DNA of 24,934 nucleotides, taken from assembly GCA_047632435.1 (NCBI GenBank), contig JBLICU010000052.1, positions 1-24,934 of the forward strand, written 5' to 3'. Made by a program: the position numbers and the translations under genes. Source of the DNA: JAMZMI01 sp047632435. GTDB taxonomy: Bacteria > Bacteroidota > Bacteroidia > Cytophagales > Cyclobacteriaceae. Each line of letters opens with the position of its first letter. The first letter of the stretch is position 1. The notes beneath the pieces were generated by a model. It was not told the origin of the DNA. It saw only the letters and a program-made list of their open reading frames with translations, and did not search any database. This document shows, one piece after another, positions 1 through 9,001 of the stretch.

Positions 1-1
1 A

Positions 2-148
2 ATAGGTGATATAGTAAAAAAGGGCGATGTTATTGGCTATGTAGGTAGCTCAGGAAAAAGTACCGCACCGCATCTCCACTATGAAGTTTATAAAGATGAT
101 AAAGTTGTGAATCCTGCTAGCTATATCAAGGATTACAATCCTGAATAA
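2..148 (+). CDS. M23-family metallopeptidase, C-terminal end (5' truncated)
   Basis: Only the last 48 codons are in the window, read in the frame starting at base 2 and ending at TAA 146-148. The fragment reads like the end of an LytM/M23 peptidoglycan endopeptidase domain. It contains the sequence GDVIGYVGSSGKSTAPHLHY, which matches the family's closing strand 'G.iGyvG.tG.stgpHLHfEv' with the zinc-binding HxH motif (HLH). These enzymes cut peptide cross-links in the cell wall, in the periplasm or at the outer membrane. It is followed by SYIKDYNPE and a stop, so no further domain lies downstream. Signal peptide and N-terminal domains are outside the window. The family is clear from the motif; the specific role cannot be told. 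Confidence 0.85.
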   Translation: MGDIVKKGDVIGYVGSSGKSTAPHLHYEVYKDDKVVNPASYIKDYNPE

Positions 149-179
149 TTTAATAGTTGGTAGTCGCTAAATTAAATAA

Positions 180-194
180 CTGATGACTGATGAC
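180..194. repeat. two tandem CTGATGA heptamers
   Basis: CTGATGA occurs twice back to back at 180-193, followed by C, in the gap between the M23 peptidase stop and its putative terminator. It resembles the short heptameric repeats at 9621-9648 in style but not in sequence. Two copies alone would not be notable. It is listed because similar short repeats recur in three intergenic gaps of this window. Confidence 0.4.
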
Positions 195-241
195 TTAATT
201 TTTATTGGTTGGGTTTTGTACTAATTCTTATATGACTTTCA

Positions 242-276
242 AAAGGGGCATCAATCGCTGATGTCCCTTTATTTTG
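242..276 (+). terminator. hairpin terminator after the M23 peptidase gene
   Basis: An 11-bp stem pairs 242-252 (AAAGGGGCATC) with 260-270 (GATGTCCCTTT), with one G-U pair and a 7-nt loop, followed by ATTTTG. It lies about 95 nt after the peptidase stop and ends the upstream plus-strand transcript. The T-run is short, so its strength is uncertain. Confidence 0.6.
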
Positions 277-337
277 AAATTATTACTTATTTTACATGTA
301 GGTACATTGAACGAATGTGCTAACAATACTGTTCTGG

Positions 338-1222
338 ATGGCACGAAAACACTTTTTAAAGTTATTAAGCCTCGCGCCTTTTGCCATGAGTATTGGATCA
401 TTGAATGATTTGAGTAAAATTTCTGATAACCTCCCTCTTTCTGAAAAAATGCCTGTCTTGTTTTTAGGACATGGGAGTCCTATGAATGCCATTGAAGAAA
501 ATGAGTTTGTCACTGGTTTTAGAAGCGTGACTAAATCTATCCCGAAACCGAGTGCCATTTTGTGTGTTTCAGCGCATTGGTACACCCGGGGAACTAAAGT
601 CACTGGAATGGAAATGCCACCTACGATTCACGATTTTGGTGGTTTTCCTAAGGCTCTTTTTGATGTACAGTATCCAGCCCCTGGCAATCCAAAGTTGGCA
701 CAGGAAACCAAAACCCTGCTTGACCCGATAATGGTTGAATTGGATGAAAAATGGGGATTGGATCATGGTGCATGGAGCGTCATCAAGCATCTATATCCAA
801 ATGCGGATGTACCGGTTATTCAGATGAGCATTGATTTCACCAAGGACCCTGCCTATCACTTCGAATTAGCTGGCCGTTTGACCAAACTTAGAGAGAAAGG
901 TGTACTGATAATTGGCAGTGGCAATATCCTTCATAATTTAAGGTTGGTTGATTTTCAAAATATTGACAAAGTAGGTTATGGATATGATTGGGCGATTGAA
1001 GCACATGAAAAGATAAATACATGGCTGTTGGATGGGAACTATTCCCCACTTCTGGATTACAAAAACCATGGTCAAGCCATACAGTTGGCAATACCTACGC
1101 CTGATCACTATTTACCTTTGATTTACACACTTGGCCTACAAGGAAAACATGAAAATCTTGAGTTGTTCAATGATAAATTGATGGCAGGCTCCTTGAGTAT
1201 GACTTCTATAAAGATTAGCTAA
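338..1222 (+). CDS. ygiD: LigB/DODA-type extradiol dioxygenase (4,5-DOPA dioxygenase family)
   Basis: The product is a 294-residue class III extradiol dioxygenase close to E. coli YgiD, a zinc enzyme that opens catechol rings such as L-DOPA at the 4,5 position. Family landmarks are all present: GHGSPMN (His45), SAHWYTRG (His80), PPTIHDFGGFP, YPAPG, DHGAW (His143), SGNILHN (His199) and PTPDHYLPL (His257). In YgiD the metal is held by the first two His and the one in the PT.EHYLP segment. The start chosen is ATG 338, because the GTG at 317 would add seven residues not expected in the family. Compared with YgiD the N-terminus is longer and begins MARKHFLKLLSLAPFA, which looks like a degenerate Tat or signal sequence; YgiD itself is cytoplasmic. 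The gene is convergent with the next, 17 nt away. The natural substrate is unknown. Confidence 0.88.
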   Translation: MARKHFLKLLSLAPFAMSIGSLNDLSKISDNLPLSEKMPVLFLGHGSPMNAIEENEFVTGFRSVTKSIPKPSAILCVSAHWYTRGTKVTGMEMPPTIHDFGGFPKALFDVQYPAPGNPKLAQETKTLLDPIMVELDEKWGLDHGAWSVIKHLYPNADVPVIQMSIDFTKDPAYHFELAGRLTKLREKGVLIIGSGNILHNLRLVDFQNIDKVGYGYDWAIEAHEKINTWLLDGNYSPLLDYKNHGQAIQLAIPTPDHYLPLIYTLGLQGKHENLELFNDKLMAGSLSMTSIKIS

Positions 1223-1239
1223 TCCTGAGAATTTTAAAA

Positions 1240-4200
1240 TTATTCTATTCTTAAAAGAGTCTTTACTGTTCGTATTCCTTGATATTCCAATGAAATAAAA
1301 TAAATACCTACCGGATATTGAGAAATATCAATACTGACCTGATTGGTTCCGGAATATTGAGATGTAAACGATACTACTTTGCCATCAACCTTGTAAATCT
1401 TTATTGAGTAGTCGGAGATATTCTCACCATTAATCTGAAAATAATTTTGTGTGGGATTAGGATAAATATTGAAAGTATTATTCATTTCAAACGTCACTCT
1501 TCGAACCTCAGAGTATGAAAATTGCCCATCATAATCCACCTGTTTCAATCGGTAATACGATGCTCCACTGAATGGTCTTTGGTCTTTTGAAGAATATGAA
1601 AGAATATCTTTGCTATTTCCTGCTCCTGCCATTTTCAAAACACTTGCCCAATCTGTACCATTTTTCGATTTTTCAATTTCAAAGTATTCGTTATTAATCT
1701 CTGTGGTAGTTTTCCACTCCAAACACACATCGTTTTCGCACTTTGACACTTCAAAACTGAGCAATTCAATAGGTAAAGGATTACTAGCTGCATCAGTGGT
1801 GCCCACTGTATAATATCCATCCAAAAGTTGAGCATCAGGTACGGTAAATGAGATGTCCTCATCACTTACTACAGGATTTATGGAGTGATCAGCGGTATAA
1901 TTCTGAAAATCAAGTGGATGCATCGAACTATATAATAGAACATAACCATTTCCTGCCGGAAAAATACTGGTACCAACAGATTCTTGAATATTGAAGGTGA
2001 GTTTGGCATCAACATTACCTGTCTTATCTAAGTACCAGACCTTACCTATCCTTTCTTCCACAGCAGGAATAGATGTCAAATTTGACGTTGATGTACCCCC
2101 AGATACACCGTTGTTTCCGGAAAAAAGGTACTCATTACTCGCATCGAATGATCCATTTGCCATTGCGATAATCAATCCACCTGAAGCATTACTTTCAATA
2201 TGGCTTTCAGTCAGAGTGCCATCGCTGGTTCCAATCCCCTGAACACCAAATATATAATCCGTCGCATGACCGGTGAAATAGTCGCTACCAGGCAAAGCAA
2301 TGTTATATTTAGTTGATAAATATTGCTGCATTATCTCCTTCTCAGCTCCGTTTAGTTCAACACTGTATGAAATGAATTCAGCAATATCAACAGCGAAATA
2401 TCCTGCGCTTGTCGAATTATTTCTCCCCATTACCAATGGCGCTGAGGCTGGATTGTCCAAACTTATAGCCGTTACATCTGAGGATATCGATGTGCCGTTT
2501 CTTATAAAATCTCTTCCACTGGGGCCATAGCTAGTGTTATAAATATAGGGATCAGTTGTGGCAAATCCATTGGTATTGACATTGATACCTGTTGAACTAG
2601 AAAAATACCTATTTCTCATTCTCCCTGCAACAGCTCTTGCTTCAAAACTAAAACCACCAACATCACCCGTAGTTTCCCAATTGATTAGCGAGGTATTATT
2701 CACTAAACCAACAGCAGCATCGTCGAAAACGATAAAGAACTCCAAAGCATTGGAGCTAGCTATATCAATATTTGCAGTTTCCATGTAATTGCTTGATCCG
2801 TTGAAATCCACAGATGGCAAATTGTTTAATCCAGTATTTGTATCTGTAAATGTTGCCGAACCAATGGACAAATCATATCCGTGACCACTTTTATCAGCCC
2901 AAGCAGTTACTGTTCCGGCCGTTTGTCCACTCTCGGAAGTACCTTCGGCAATTCCGTCACCATCAAGGTCATGAGCATCAAACCAAACCTCTAGCTTCGA
3001 TGTACCATCTTTTTCACCAATACCTGCAGGGCCAGTTGATCCAGTTAACCGAGGAATTTCAGTCCCATATTTTGAAGCTAAGTAATTTTCCACCTGCCCT
3101 CTTTCATTGTCACTCAAATTTCGATTATAAACTATCACCTCTGCTATATGTCCGTCCCAGGATTCAGAACCTTGCCTACCTATTCCAAAATCAGGCCATG
3201 CTTGCACAGTTCCATTGTATGAACTGCTAGCACTTGCTTCAACACCTCTTATGTATTGACCTGTTGTACTTGTTCCATCGGCATAATTGGTCATAATAAA
3301 ATACACGCCTGTTTGAGCAGCACTTATTTGGCTATAGTTGACGAACGATCCATTGGCTTGAATGAGTCTGCCCCAAAAATTACCAGAAGTGGAGACCCAC
3401 ATTCCAATGGATTTGGTTGATGTTGTATTACTAAATGCGTTCCCACTTGGTGCAGCGTGTATAAGTCCTATGTTATTGCTGGCGTAAGAATTTGGTTCTG
3501 CCACGATAAAGATCATATATTCATCAGCATCAGATACACCTGCAGATAAAATGCGATCCGCATTTGACGCTGTGAAATTCAGCGCCGGCTTGCCTTGGAT
3601 CTGATTGGTTTGATAATCCGGTCTAAAAGTGCTTTCAACGGCATCTACGTCAAATCCACTTTGATCACGCCATCTCCCCACCGATCCTCCATTTAAAGCA
3701 GTATAGCTATTACCATCTTCAACTCCACAATCAGCCTTTAGCCATAAAACTAGATTTGAGCTGCCATCCATTGCGTCCACTCCGCCAGGACCCGTACAGT
3801 CTCCTTCCTTTTGACCTCCAATACTATAGAATGTGCTGGGACTATTCCTATTCTCATTCTGTGTTGTAATCCAATCAACAGTTCTTGAGGAATTATATGT
3901 AGTATCAGTGGAGGGATTCGTTGAAACCGTGGCATTTCCATAATAAAATTCCAGATTCGTGTTTTCGGTAGCTTTTAAAGACGGTATTGTCAAGTATATT
4001 TCAAAGGTACCTGTGGTTCCATTATATGAATGAATGATAAAGTCCAGCCAGCACCTGCAGTCTTTTTGCATCAATTTAATATCAAAACCATTCGCATTCT
4101 CAATAATCCCACCGTTCGCAGTAGTCCTCAATTGATTATCTGTGATAGACAAATAAACAGGGAAGTCAACTAAATCACTTGTACCAGCTACCTTTGTGTA

Positions 4201-4311
4201 GTCAATACTTAACGATATGCTCTTGGTATATAAACATTGAGTGAAGCCATCCTCTTGAATAAAGGAAAAAGTGACAAGTAAAGTCCAGCAAAGAAGTGAC
4301 CCTCGTTTCAT
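1240..4311 (-). CDS. T9SS-exported multidomain surface protein (DUF2341, two LamG-like domains, type A sorting domain)
   Basis: This 1023-residue secreted protein starts with a Sec signal peptide (about residues 1-25). Residues 27-135 match the DUF2341 pattern (KV.G..DLVDFPVYLSIT, GFDI, LEFYYGN). Two concanavalin A/LamG-like lectin domains follow (about 180-415 and 430-665), each opening with a 'L.vWl.ad/da..g' segment and a 'W.D.SG.g.d' segment and closing with an 'aEvi.Yn..L...E' helix. The second carries a calcium-loop-like DLDGDGIAEG. Next come a domain typical of such surface proteins (about 670-840) and a fibronectin-like 'LPIELLSFEV' module. The last 80 residues (from FNIYPNPTQNYFQI) are a T9SS type A sorting domain. 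It is expected to cross the outer membrane through the T9SS and be anchored or released. Role inferred: glycan binding or adhesion. No catalytic domain was recognised. Confidence 0.85.
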   Translation of the reverse strand: MKRGSLLCWTLLVTFSFIQEDGFTQCLYTKSISLSIDYTKVAGTSDLVDFPVYLSITDNQLRTTANGGIIENANGFDIKLMQKDCRCWLDFIIHSYNGTTGTFEIYLTIPSLKATENTNLEFYYGNATVSTNPSTDTTYNSSRTVDWITTQNENRNSPSTFYSIGGQKEGDCTGPGGVDAMDGSSNLVLWLKADCGVEDGNSYTALNGGSVGRWRDQSGFDVDAVESTFRPDYQTNQIQGKPALNFTASNADRILSAGVSDADEYMIFIVAEPNSYASNNIGLIHAAPSGNAFSNTTSTKSIGMWVSTSGNFWGRLIQANGSFVNYSQISAAQTGVYFIMTNYADGTSTTGQYIRGVEASASSSYNGTVQAWPDFGIGRQGSESWDGHIAEVIVYNRNLSDNERGQVENYLASKYGTEIPRLTGSTGPAGIGEKDGTSKLEVWFDAHDLDGDGIAEGTSESGQTAGTVTAWADKSGHGYDLSIGSATFTDTNTGLNNLPSVDFNGSSNYMETANIDIASSNALEFFIVFDDAAVGLVNNTSLINWETTGDVGGFSFEARAVAGRMRNRYFSSSTGINVNTNGFATTDPYIYNTSYGPSGRDFIRNGTSISSDVTAISLDNPASAPLVMGRNNSTSAGYFAVDIAEFISYSVELNGAEKEIMQQYLSTKYNIALPGSDYFTGHATDYIFGVQGIGTSDGTLTESHIESNASGGLIIAMANGSFDASNEYLFSGNNGVSGGTSTSNLTSIPAVEERIGKVWYLDKTGNVDAKLTFNIQESVGTSIFPAGNGYVLLYSSMHPLDFQNYTADHSINPVVSDEDISFTVPDAQLLDGYYTVGTTDAASNPLPIELLSFEVSKCENDVCLEWKTTTEINNEYFEIEKSKNGTDWASVLKMAGAGNSKDILSYSSKDQRPFSGASYYRLKQVDYDGQFSYSEVRRVTFEMNNTFNIYPNPTQNYFQINGENISDYSIKIYKVDGKVVSFTSQYSGTNQVSIDISQYPVGIYFISLEYQGIRTVKTLLRIE

Positions 4312-4376
4312 AAAATAATTTTCGAATTCAGAAGCGTTATAACTAGGGCGAATTTAGATTGTTTTAATCAAACTAA

Positions 4377-4406
4377 TTTGCGCAATTCGGTGAACCAATA
4401 TATTTA
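4377..4406 (+). promoter_or_regulatory. putative Bacteroidota housekeeping promoter for the mltB-like gene
   Basis: TTTG at 4377-4380 is followed after 18 nt by TATATTTA at 4399-4406, seven of eight matches to the Bacteroidota -7 box TAnnTTTG. The ATG is 25 nt further on. The same TTTG-N18 spacing is seen upstream of the ABC ATPase gene at 16476. It rests on consensus matching only. Confidence 0.4.
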
Positions 4407-4431
4407 TTAGACAACAGTTGAATTACTTATT

Positions 4432-5412
4432 ATGAAGGCTCCAGCCGCATTATTTTTGATCATTTTCTTACTTCTACAACACAAAATCTACGCTCAAATC
4501 GATCAATCGTTGGTCGATGATTTCGCTAGGAATTATGCCTATCAGCATAAGCTTTCATTAGCTGAAGTTGAGGCCATATTGGTGAAAGCTGAATTTCAAC
4601 CATCCATCATTGAAAAGATGGAAAAACCGGCTGAAAAAAGCCTGACATGGACTGGATATAGAAATATTTTCATGACCAATGATAGGATAAATGCAGGCGT
4701 TGAATTCTGGAAGGAAAATGAAAACACATTGAACAAAGTGAGTGCCGATACGGGTGTTCCAGAAGAAATCATTTTGGGTATACTTGGTGTTGAAACCTTT
4801 TTTGGTCAGCGAAAAGGAAGTTATAAAGTACTTGATGCTTTGTATACTCTTGCCTTTGGTTATCCTAAAAGATCGAAGTTTTTTACCTCTGAGTTGGAGA
4901 AATTGTTAGAACTCTCCGAACAAGAAAATCTTGACATTAACAATATAAAAGGCTCTTATGCCGGCGCTATAGGTTATTGCCAGTTTATGCCAAGCAGCTA
5001 CATTGCGTATGCTAAAAGCTATAAGCAAGATGGAAATCGTGATTTGGTTAATTCTGTAGATGATGCCATAGCTAGTATTGCCAATTACATGGCAGTGCAT
5101 CGCTGGGAAAATGGAAAGCCCATCGCACAAAAAGCGGTAGCCACTGACGACAATATTTCACTGGAAAAACAATCATTGAAACCTAAAAACAATTTGAATT
5201 ACTATCAGAATTTGGGGTTTGAAACTGAAGACAAAAAAACAACCAATGAACCTGTAACGCTGATCGATTTGGAATTGGACAATGGAAAAGAATATTGGTT
5301 TGGCTATGATAATTTCTATGTCATTACCCGTTACAACCACAGCCCTATGTATGCATTAGCTGTTTATCAATTGGGACTTGCGGTGAAGGAGAAAAAATTG
5401 GCAGCTAAGTAA
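4432..5412 (+). CDS. mltB: lytic murein transglycosylase B (SLT_2 domain)
   Basis: The product is a 326-residue periplasmic lytic transglycosylase of the MltB type, which cleaves glycan strands of peptidoglycan to 1,6-anhydro-muropeptides. Residues 1-21 are a signal peptide ending KIYA-Q; there is no lipobox, so it is probably soluble, unlike E. coli MltB. The catalytic glutamate is Glu121 in LGVETFFG (GVET.WG in the family). Other landmarks follow: the segment around ALYTLAFGYPKRSKFF, the AIGYCQFMPSSY stretch with the substrate-binding signature, the DAIASIANYMAVHRWE helix and the closing YNHSPMYALAVYQL (family 'YN.S..Yalav..L'). It stands alone, divergent from the T9SS protein gene and convergent with the TonB receptor gene. 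A plausible function is wall turnover; partners are not visible. Confidence 0.9.
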   Translation: MKAPAALFLIIFLLLQHKIYAQIDQSLVDDFARNYAYQHKLSLAEVEAILVKAEFQPSIIEKMEKPAEKSLTWTGYRNIFMTNDRINAGVEFWKENENTLNKVSADTGVPEEIILGILGVETFFGQRKGSYKVLDALYTLAFGYPKRSKFFTSELEKLLELSEQENLDINNIKGSYAGAIGYCQFMPSSYIAYAKSYKQDGNRDLVNSVDDAIASIANYMAVHRWENGKPIAQKAVATDDNISLEKQSLKPKNNLNYYQNLGFETEDKKTTNEPVTLIDLELDNGKEYWFGYDNFYVITRYNHSPMYALAVYQLGLAVKEKKLAAK

Positions 5413-5453
5413 CTGAAAAATCAAGCACCCAAGGATCATTTCATTCTTCTAAT

Positions 5454-8009
5454 CTACCACTCTACCATTACCATCAGATTTGGTGCAAAGCGAATAGCAT
5501 TTCGATCTAATATAAACACAGAGGGTTCACCTGCTCTCGTCACTTGATCCGTCAGGTTTTTTTGGTTGTATGTATTGAGGATCGAAAGCCCAAATGTTGT
5601 TAAATATGCTCTTTTATCTGTTTTGGGCAACTTGTAAGAAGCTGACAGGTCTAACGTGTGAATACTTTTGAATCGATTTGGATAACCTTCAAAGGGATTA
5701 TTTATGGGTGGTAGGTTAGGCCTATTGGCTATTGCCTGCTCATAATTTTGTATGGCAACTAGTATCTCTGGCGACTGAGCATATAACCCTGACGCGAATC
5801 GCCAACTTCCTGAAAAATTGAAATTCCTTTTCGATAAGCTACCACCCAAATAAAAGACATGGGGTTGATCGTATTTTGAATGGTACTGTTTGCTTTTTAA
5901 AGAATCAAAAGTTAGAAAAATATGGCTAAACGTATAGCCCGTCCACACATCAGCCTGCTTTGAAACTTTCTTCTTGAAGAATATATCTACGCCGTAGCTT
6001 ATTTGGTCCGCAGTTTGAAACACAAACCCGTCTTCCGGTCTTTTGCTTTCCGTATAAGTGACATTATTTGCTGTTTTTTGATAAAACTCAATATCAAGAA
6101 CCATTTTATTCTTTGAAACTAAAAATCCAGCCATACTTTGATAGCCATGAATGATGTCAATGTCATCATTGGCCAATTGCCACAAATCATTATCAAAACC
6201 AGATCCACCAAATTCAAGGTATTTTACCTGGCTGAGATATTGCCGATAAAGGCCAAAGGAGCCTTTCGCCATGATGCGCTCAGAGACATCAATACTAAAG
6301 TTGGCTCTCGGCAGGAGCGCAAAATCTTGAAGTTCTGAATAATAAGTTCCGCGCATTCCTAAACTCAAAGAAAGTCGATCGATGGTGTGCAAAAGCATAC
6401 TGAAATATGGAGAAATGCTATATGCCTCGGTAATACCTTTACTGCCAATACGGATCGGCGGTTGATTTGCATTTATCAACACCCCCTGATAAGTATAGTC
6501 TGTCTTCTGATAATTGACTGAAAATCCAGAGGTATACAATATGGATCTTTTCGAGCCAAATTCGAATTCCTGACTTGCGCTAAAATCCTTTAATTCTTCT
6601 ATCGATTTTATATTCCCATTTCTGCCCTGTTTGAAAAATACATTATAATCTGAAAATGTAGCGGCACTTTTTGAAGTGAGTTTTTCACTTAACTGAATAT
6701 CCAGATTAGCGTTCAAACCCAAATTACGAAAACCACTTACCAGCCGATCCTTCACCGAATCTTGATCCAAAGTGAACCCAGAGAAGGTTCCTGCATAAAT
6801 GCCAGTAACTGACAGTTTAGCTCGATCGCCTATTAGTGCTTCAAGTTTGGCATTGTAATCCTCATAAGTAACTTTGAAATCAGAAGCTTCTGGATTGATT
6901 TCAGATGATTCCGCGGCAGTTGCTGCATATACCATGTCAGAAATAGCCTTAAGTTTAGGTGAACTGAAGGTAACTGGGAAAGATCTGCGCCCACCTATTG
7001 CAAAACCTGCCTTGTTTTTAAGAATTGGTGTTTTTAAATATCCCGTTCCATAAAGCGAATTTAGTCCGAAACCATATTTGGATTCCTGAACCAGATCTGT
7101 TGCCGAATTGATTTCAATTGCGCCCCCCACTCTACCACCAAGCCGAGGATGCATGCCACTTCGATAGACATTGACACTTTCTACCAATTTAGGATTGTAG
7201 GGAGAAATGGTGCCATAATAATGACCTCTGTGATAAATTGGGATGTTGTCATACAAAATCAAAGATTGATCTGTGGAGCTGCCTCGAATGAACAAATTCC
7301 CCGGACGATTGTCAGGTGTGCTAACACCTGGCAGCAAGGCTAAAGATGCAAAAATATCACCGTCAGTTTCGCCTGGAAGCGATGGCAAATCCAAAACCTT
7401 AATGGATATCTTCTGATCAATTGGATCCAGACTGATTCCTTGTGTGAGGTAATCTTGGATGACCAAATCGTCCAAATAAACGGTAGAAGGTGAGAGCTTC
7501 AATTCTAGATTTTTTGAATTCAAAAGTGCTTTAAACGGCAATTTCTGAACCTTATATCCAAAAGCATAAACCTCCAAAGTATGTGATGGATTCGGTTTAT
7601 AGCTAAATACGAATTCACCATTTTCAGAAATCATAGAATTGGTGAGTGTTTGTTTATTCACCAATAAGATTACTTGGCCATCAGATATTTTTTTTGAATC
7701 AATTGAATCTGTAAAAAAAATGGAAAACTGACTTTCCTTTAATGCAAGTGTGTAATAAGCTTCTGAAATTTGCTCAATGGATATAGGCGCCCGATCTCTT
7801 AGTAATTCCAGTATTTCAGCCAAAGATTTATCCGTGTAATCAAAATCAATTGTGATCAACCGCACTATCTGGGGATCGAAGGAAAAACTAACATTGGCTT
7901 CTCTTTCATAGTATTGCAAGACGTCCTCCAAGGCATGAAGATTTTCTTTCTTCTGGCCTTTTGCATGAAGGCAAAAAAGCAGTAAAAAAGCCACAATTGA
8001 TTTTTGCAT
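5454..8009 (-). CDS. TonB-dependent outer-membrane receptor with N-terminal STN signalling domain (FecA-like)
   Basis: This 851-residue outer-membrane transporter is the last gene of a sigma/anti-sigma/receptor operon. A signal peptide (1-18) is followed by an STN domain (about 28-88), a carboxypeptidase-regulatory-like beta-sandwich (about 105-175), a plug (about 200-305, with SLPGETDGDIFASLALLPGV, NLFIRGSSTDQSLILYDNIP and VNVYRSG) and a beta-barrel to the C-terminus, which ends with the aromatic residue Trp (MVMVEW). STN domains pass the ligand-bound state of the receptor to a FecR-type anti-sigma factor, and the fecR gene lies 27 nt upstream. It is shorter than typical SusC proteins (about 1000 residues) and no susD follows, so a siderophore or other small ligand is as likely as a glycan. 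The ligand cannot be read from the sequence. Confidence 0.88.
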   Translation of the reverse strand: MQKSIVAFLLLFCLHAKGQKKENLHALEDVLQYYEREANVSFSFDPQIVRLITIDFDYTDKSLAEILELLRDRAPISIEQISEAYYTLALKESQFSIFFTDSIDSKKISDGQVILLVNKQTLTNSMISENGEFVFSYKPNPSHTLEVYAFGYKVQKLPFKALLNSKNLELKLSPSTVYLDDLVIQDYLTQGISLDPIDQKISIKVLDLPSLPGETDGDIFASLALLPGVSTPDNRPGNLFIRGSSTDQSLILYDNIPIYHRGHYYGTISPYNPKLVESVNVYRSGMHPRLGGRVGGAIEINSATDLVQESKYGFGLNSLYGTGYLKTPILKNKAGFAIGGRRSFPVTFSSPKLKAISDMVYAATAAESSEINPEASDFKVTYEDYNAKLEALIGDRAKLSVTGIYAGTFSGFTLDQDSVKDRLVSGFRNLGLNANLDIQLSEKLTSKSAATFSDYNVFFKQGRNGNIKSIEELKDFSASQEFEFGSKRSILYTSGFSVNYQKTDYTYQGVLINANQPPIRIGSKGITEAYSISPYFSMLLHTIDRLSLSLGMRGTYYSELQDFALLPRANFSIDVSERIMAKGSFGLYRQYLSQVKYLEFGGSGFDNDLWQLANDDIDIIHGYQSMAGFLVSKNKMVLDIEFYQKTANNVTYTESKRPEDGFVFQTADQISYGVDIFFKKKVSKQADVWTGYTFSHIFLTFDSLKSKQYHSKYDQPHVFYLGGSLSKRNFNFSGSWRFASGLYAQSPEILVAIQNYEQAIANRPNLPPINNPFEGYPNRFKSIHTLDLSASYKLPKTDKRAYLTTFGLSILNTYNQKNLTDQVTRAGEPSVFILDRNAIRFAPNLMVMVEW

Positions 8010-8036
8010 AGTGGGTTTTGGCAGGTGCCAGACTGA

Positions 8037-8954
8037 TCAATCTAACAAAAATAACTCATCCCCATCAAGGCGATATTTTATTTCCAAAGGATCAAATATA
8101 ATCCTCAATGATAGATTTAGGTCATCTTTAGGAAAAGTACCTGTGAACTTCCTTTTCAAATCAAGGTCACCATATTGGATGGTGATATTATAGGTGGATT
8201 CCAAAGCTTTGAAAACCTGCAGCAGCGGCGCTTCTTTGAATGAATGTTTATCCTGAAGCCAATCCGGTTCACTCACATTTTGATAGGGTTGTTCAATCCA
8301 ATTTTGGTCAGTGTACATGAAAGTTTGTCCACCAATCACATCAACTGATTTGTCGGCGATCATGGCCCTGACTTTTCCTTCAAAACAAGTAATAGCCATG
8401 TTTTCATAAAATTCATCAATTTCAAACCTCGTACCCAAAACCTGAACATTCCCTTGATTTAAAAGTACCGTAAATGGAGATCCTTTGACCACCTCAAAAT
8501 ACGCTTTACCAGAAAGATGAACAGTGCGACTTAAATCCGACCAATTTTTTGAATTCCAGCTTATTTCGGTGTTTCCAGACAAAAAGACCTTGGATACACC
8601 ATCAGGAAGTAAAATTTCACGAACCTCCCCAGCATTTGCATAAATGTGAGTGTCTAAAAAGGAAGATTTGATGTAAAAAACAGATGCGATAATTAATAAT
8701 GAAACAGAAGCTGCAATTAACATGACCTGCTTAAATCCAAAGCTGACAACTTTAGCCTCTTTTTTGGTGGCAACTATCTCTATGTAATTGGGTGTAAAAC
8801 CATTGTTTGATGGAGTCCATGAATCGACCTCCTGAACGATCTGTTGATATTTCCGAAATTCCTCAGCTGAAACTGACGATGAAAAATCCGCATCTGAAAT
8901 ACGACCTTCCAGCCAATCGTTAAGTAAAGAATCTATGTTGTCGGAAGTTGTCAT
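8037..8954 (-). CDS. FecR-family anti-sigma factor
   Basis: The 305-residue protein has a cytoplasmic N-terminal part (1-75) rich in charged residues, one transmembrane helix (about 76-95, VMLIAASVSLLIIASVFYI), a periplasmic FecR domain (about 105-205; LPDGVSKVFLSGNTEISW, LSGKAYFEVVKGSPFTV, VLGTRFEID are hallmark segments) and a C-terminal DUF4974 module (about 235-305) that is STN-like. It is expected to hold the ECF sigma factor encoded 47 nt upstream and to release it when the STN domain of the downstream receptor signals. Order and spacing (sigma, then fecR, then receptor) match Bacteroidota surface-signalling operons. Start at ATG 8954. Nothing is missing compared with the family. Confidence 0.92.
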   Translation of the reverse strand: MTTSDNIDSLLNDWLEGRISDADFSSSVSAEEFRKYQQIVQEVDSWTPSNNGFTPNYIEIVATKKEAKVVSFGFKQVMLIAASVSLLIIASVFYIKSSFLDTHIYANAGEVREILLPDGVSKVFLSGNTEISWNSKNWSDLSRTVHLSGKAYFEVVKGSPFTVLLNQGNVQVLGTRFEIDEFYENMAITCFEGKVRAMIADKSVDVIGGQTFMYTDQNWIEQPYQNVSEPDWLQDKHSFKEAPLLQVFKALESTYNITIQYGDLDLKRKFTGTFPKDDLNLSLRIIFDPLEIKYRLDGDELFLLD

Positions 8955-9001
8955 TGGTGCTTGTTGCTTTTAGAACGGGAGGTTGACGATAAACCCTACT
9001 C

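Noticed and set aside
2850..3230. 126-codon open frame on the plus strand inside the T9SS protein gene
   Set aside because: It lies fully within a well-supported gene on the other strand, its translation is rich in His/Gln/Phe without domain features, and it has no promoter or signal.
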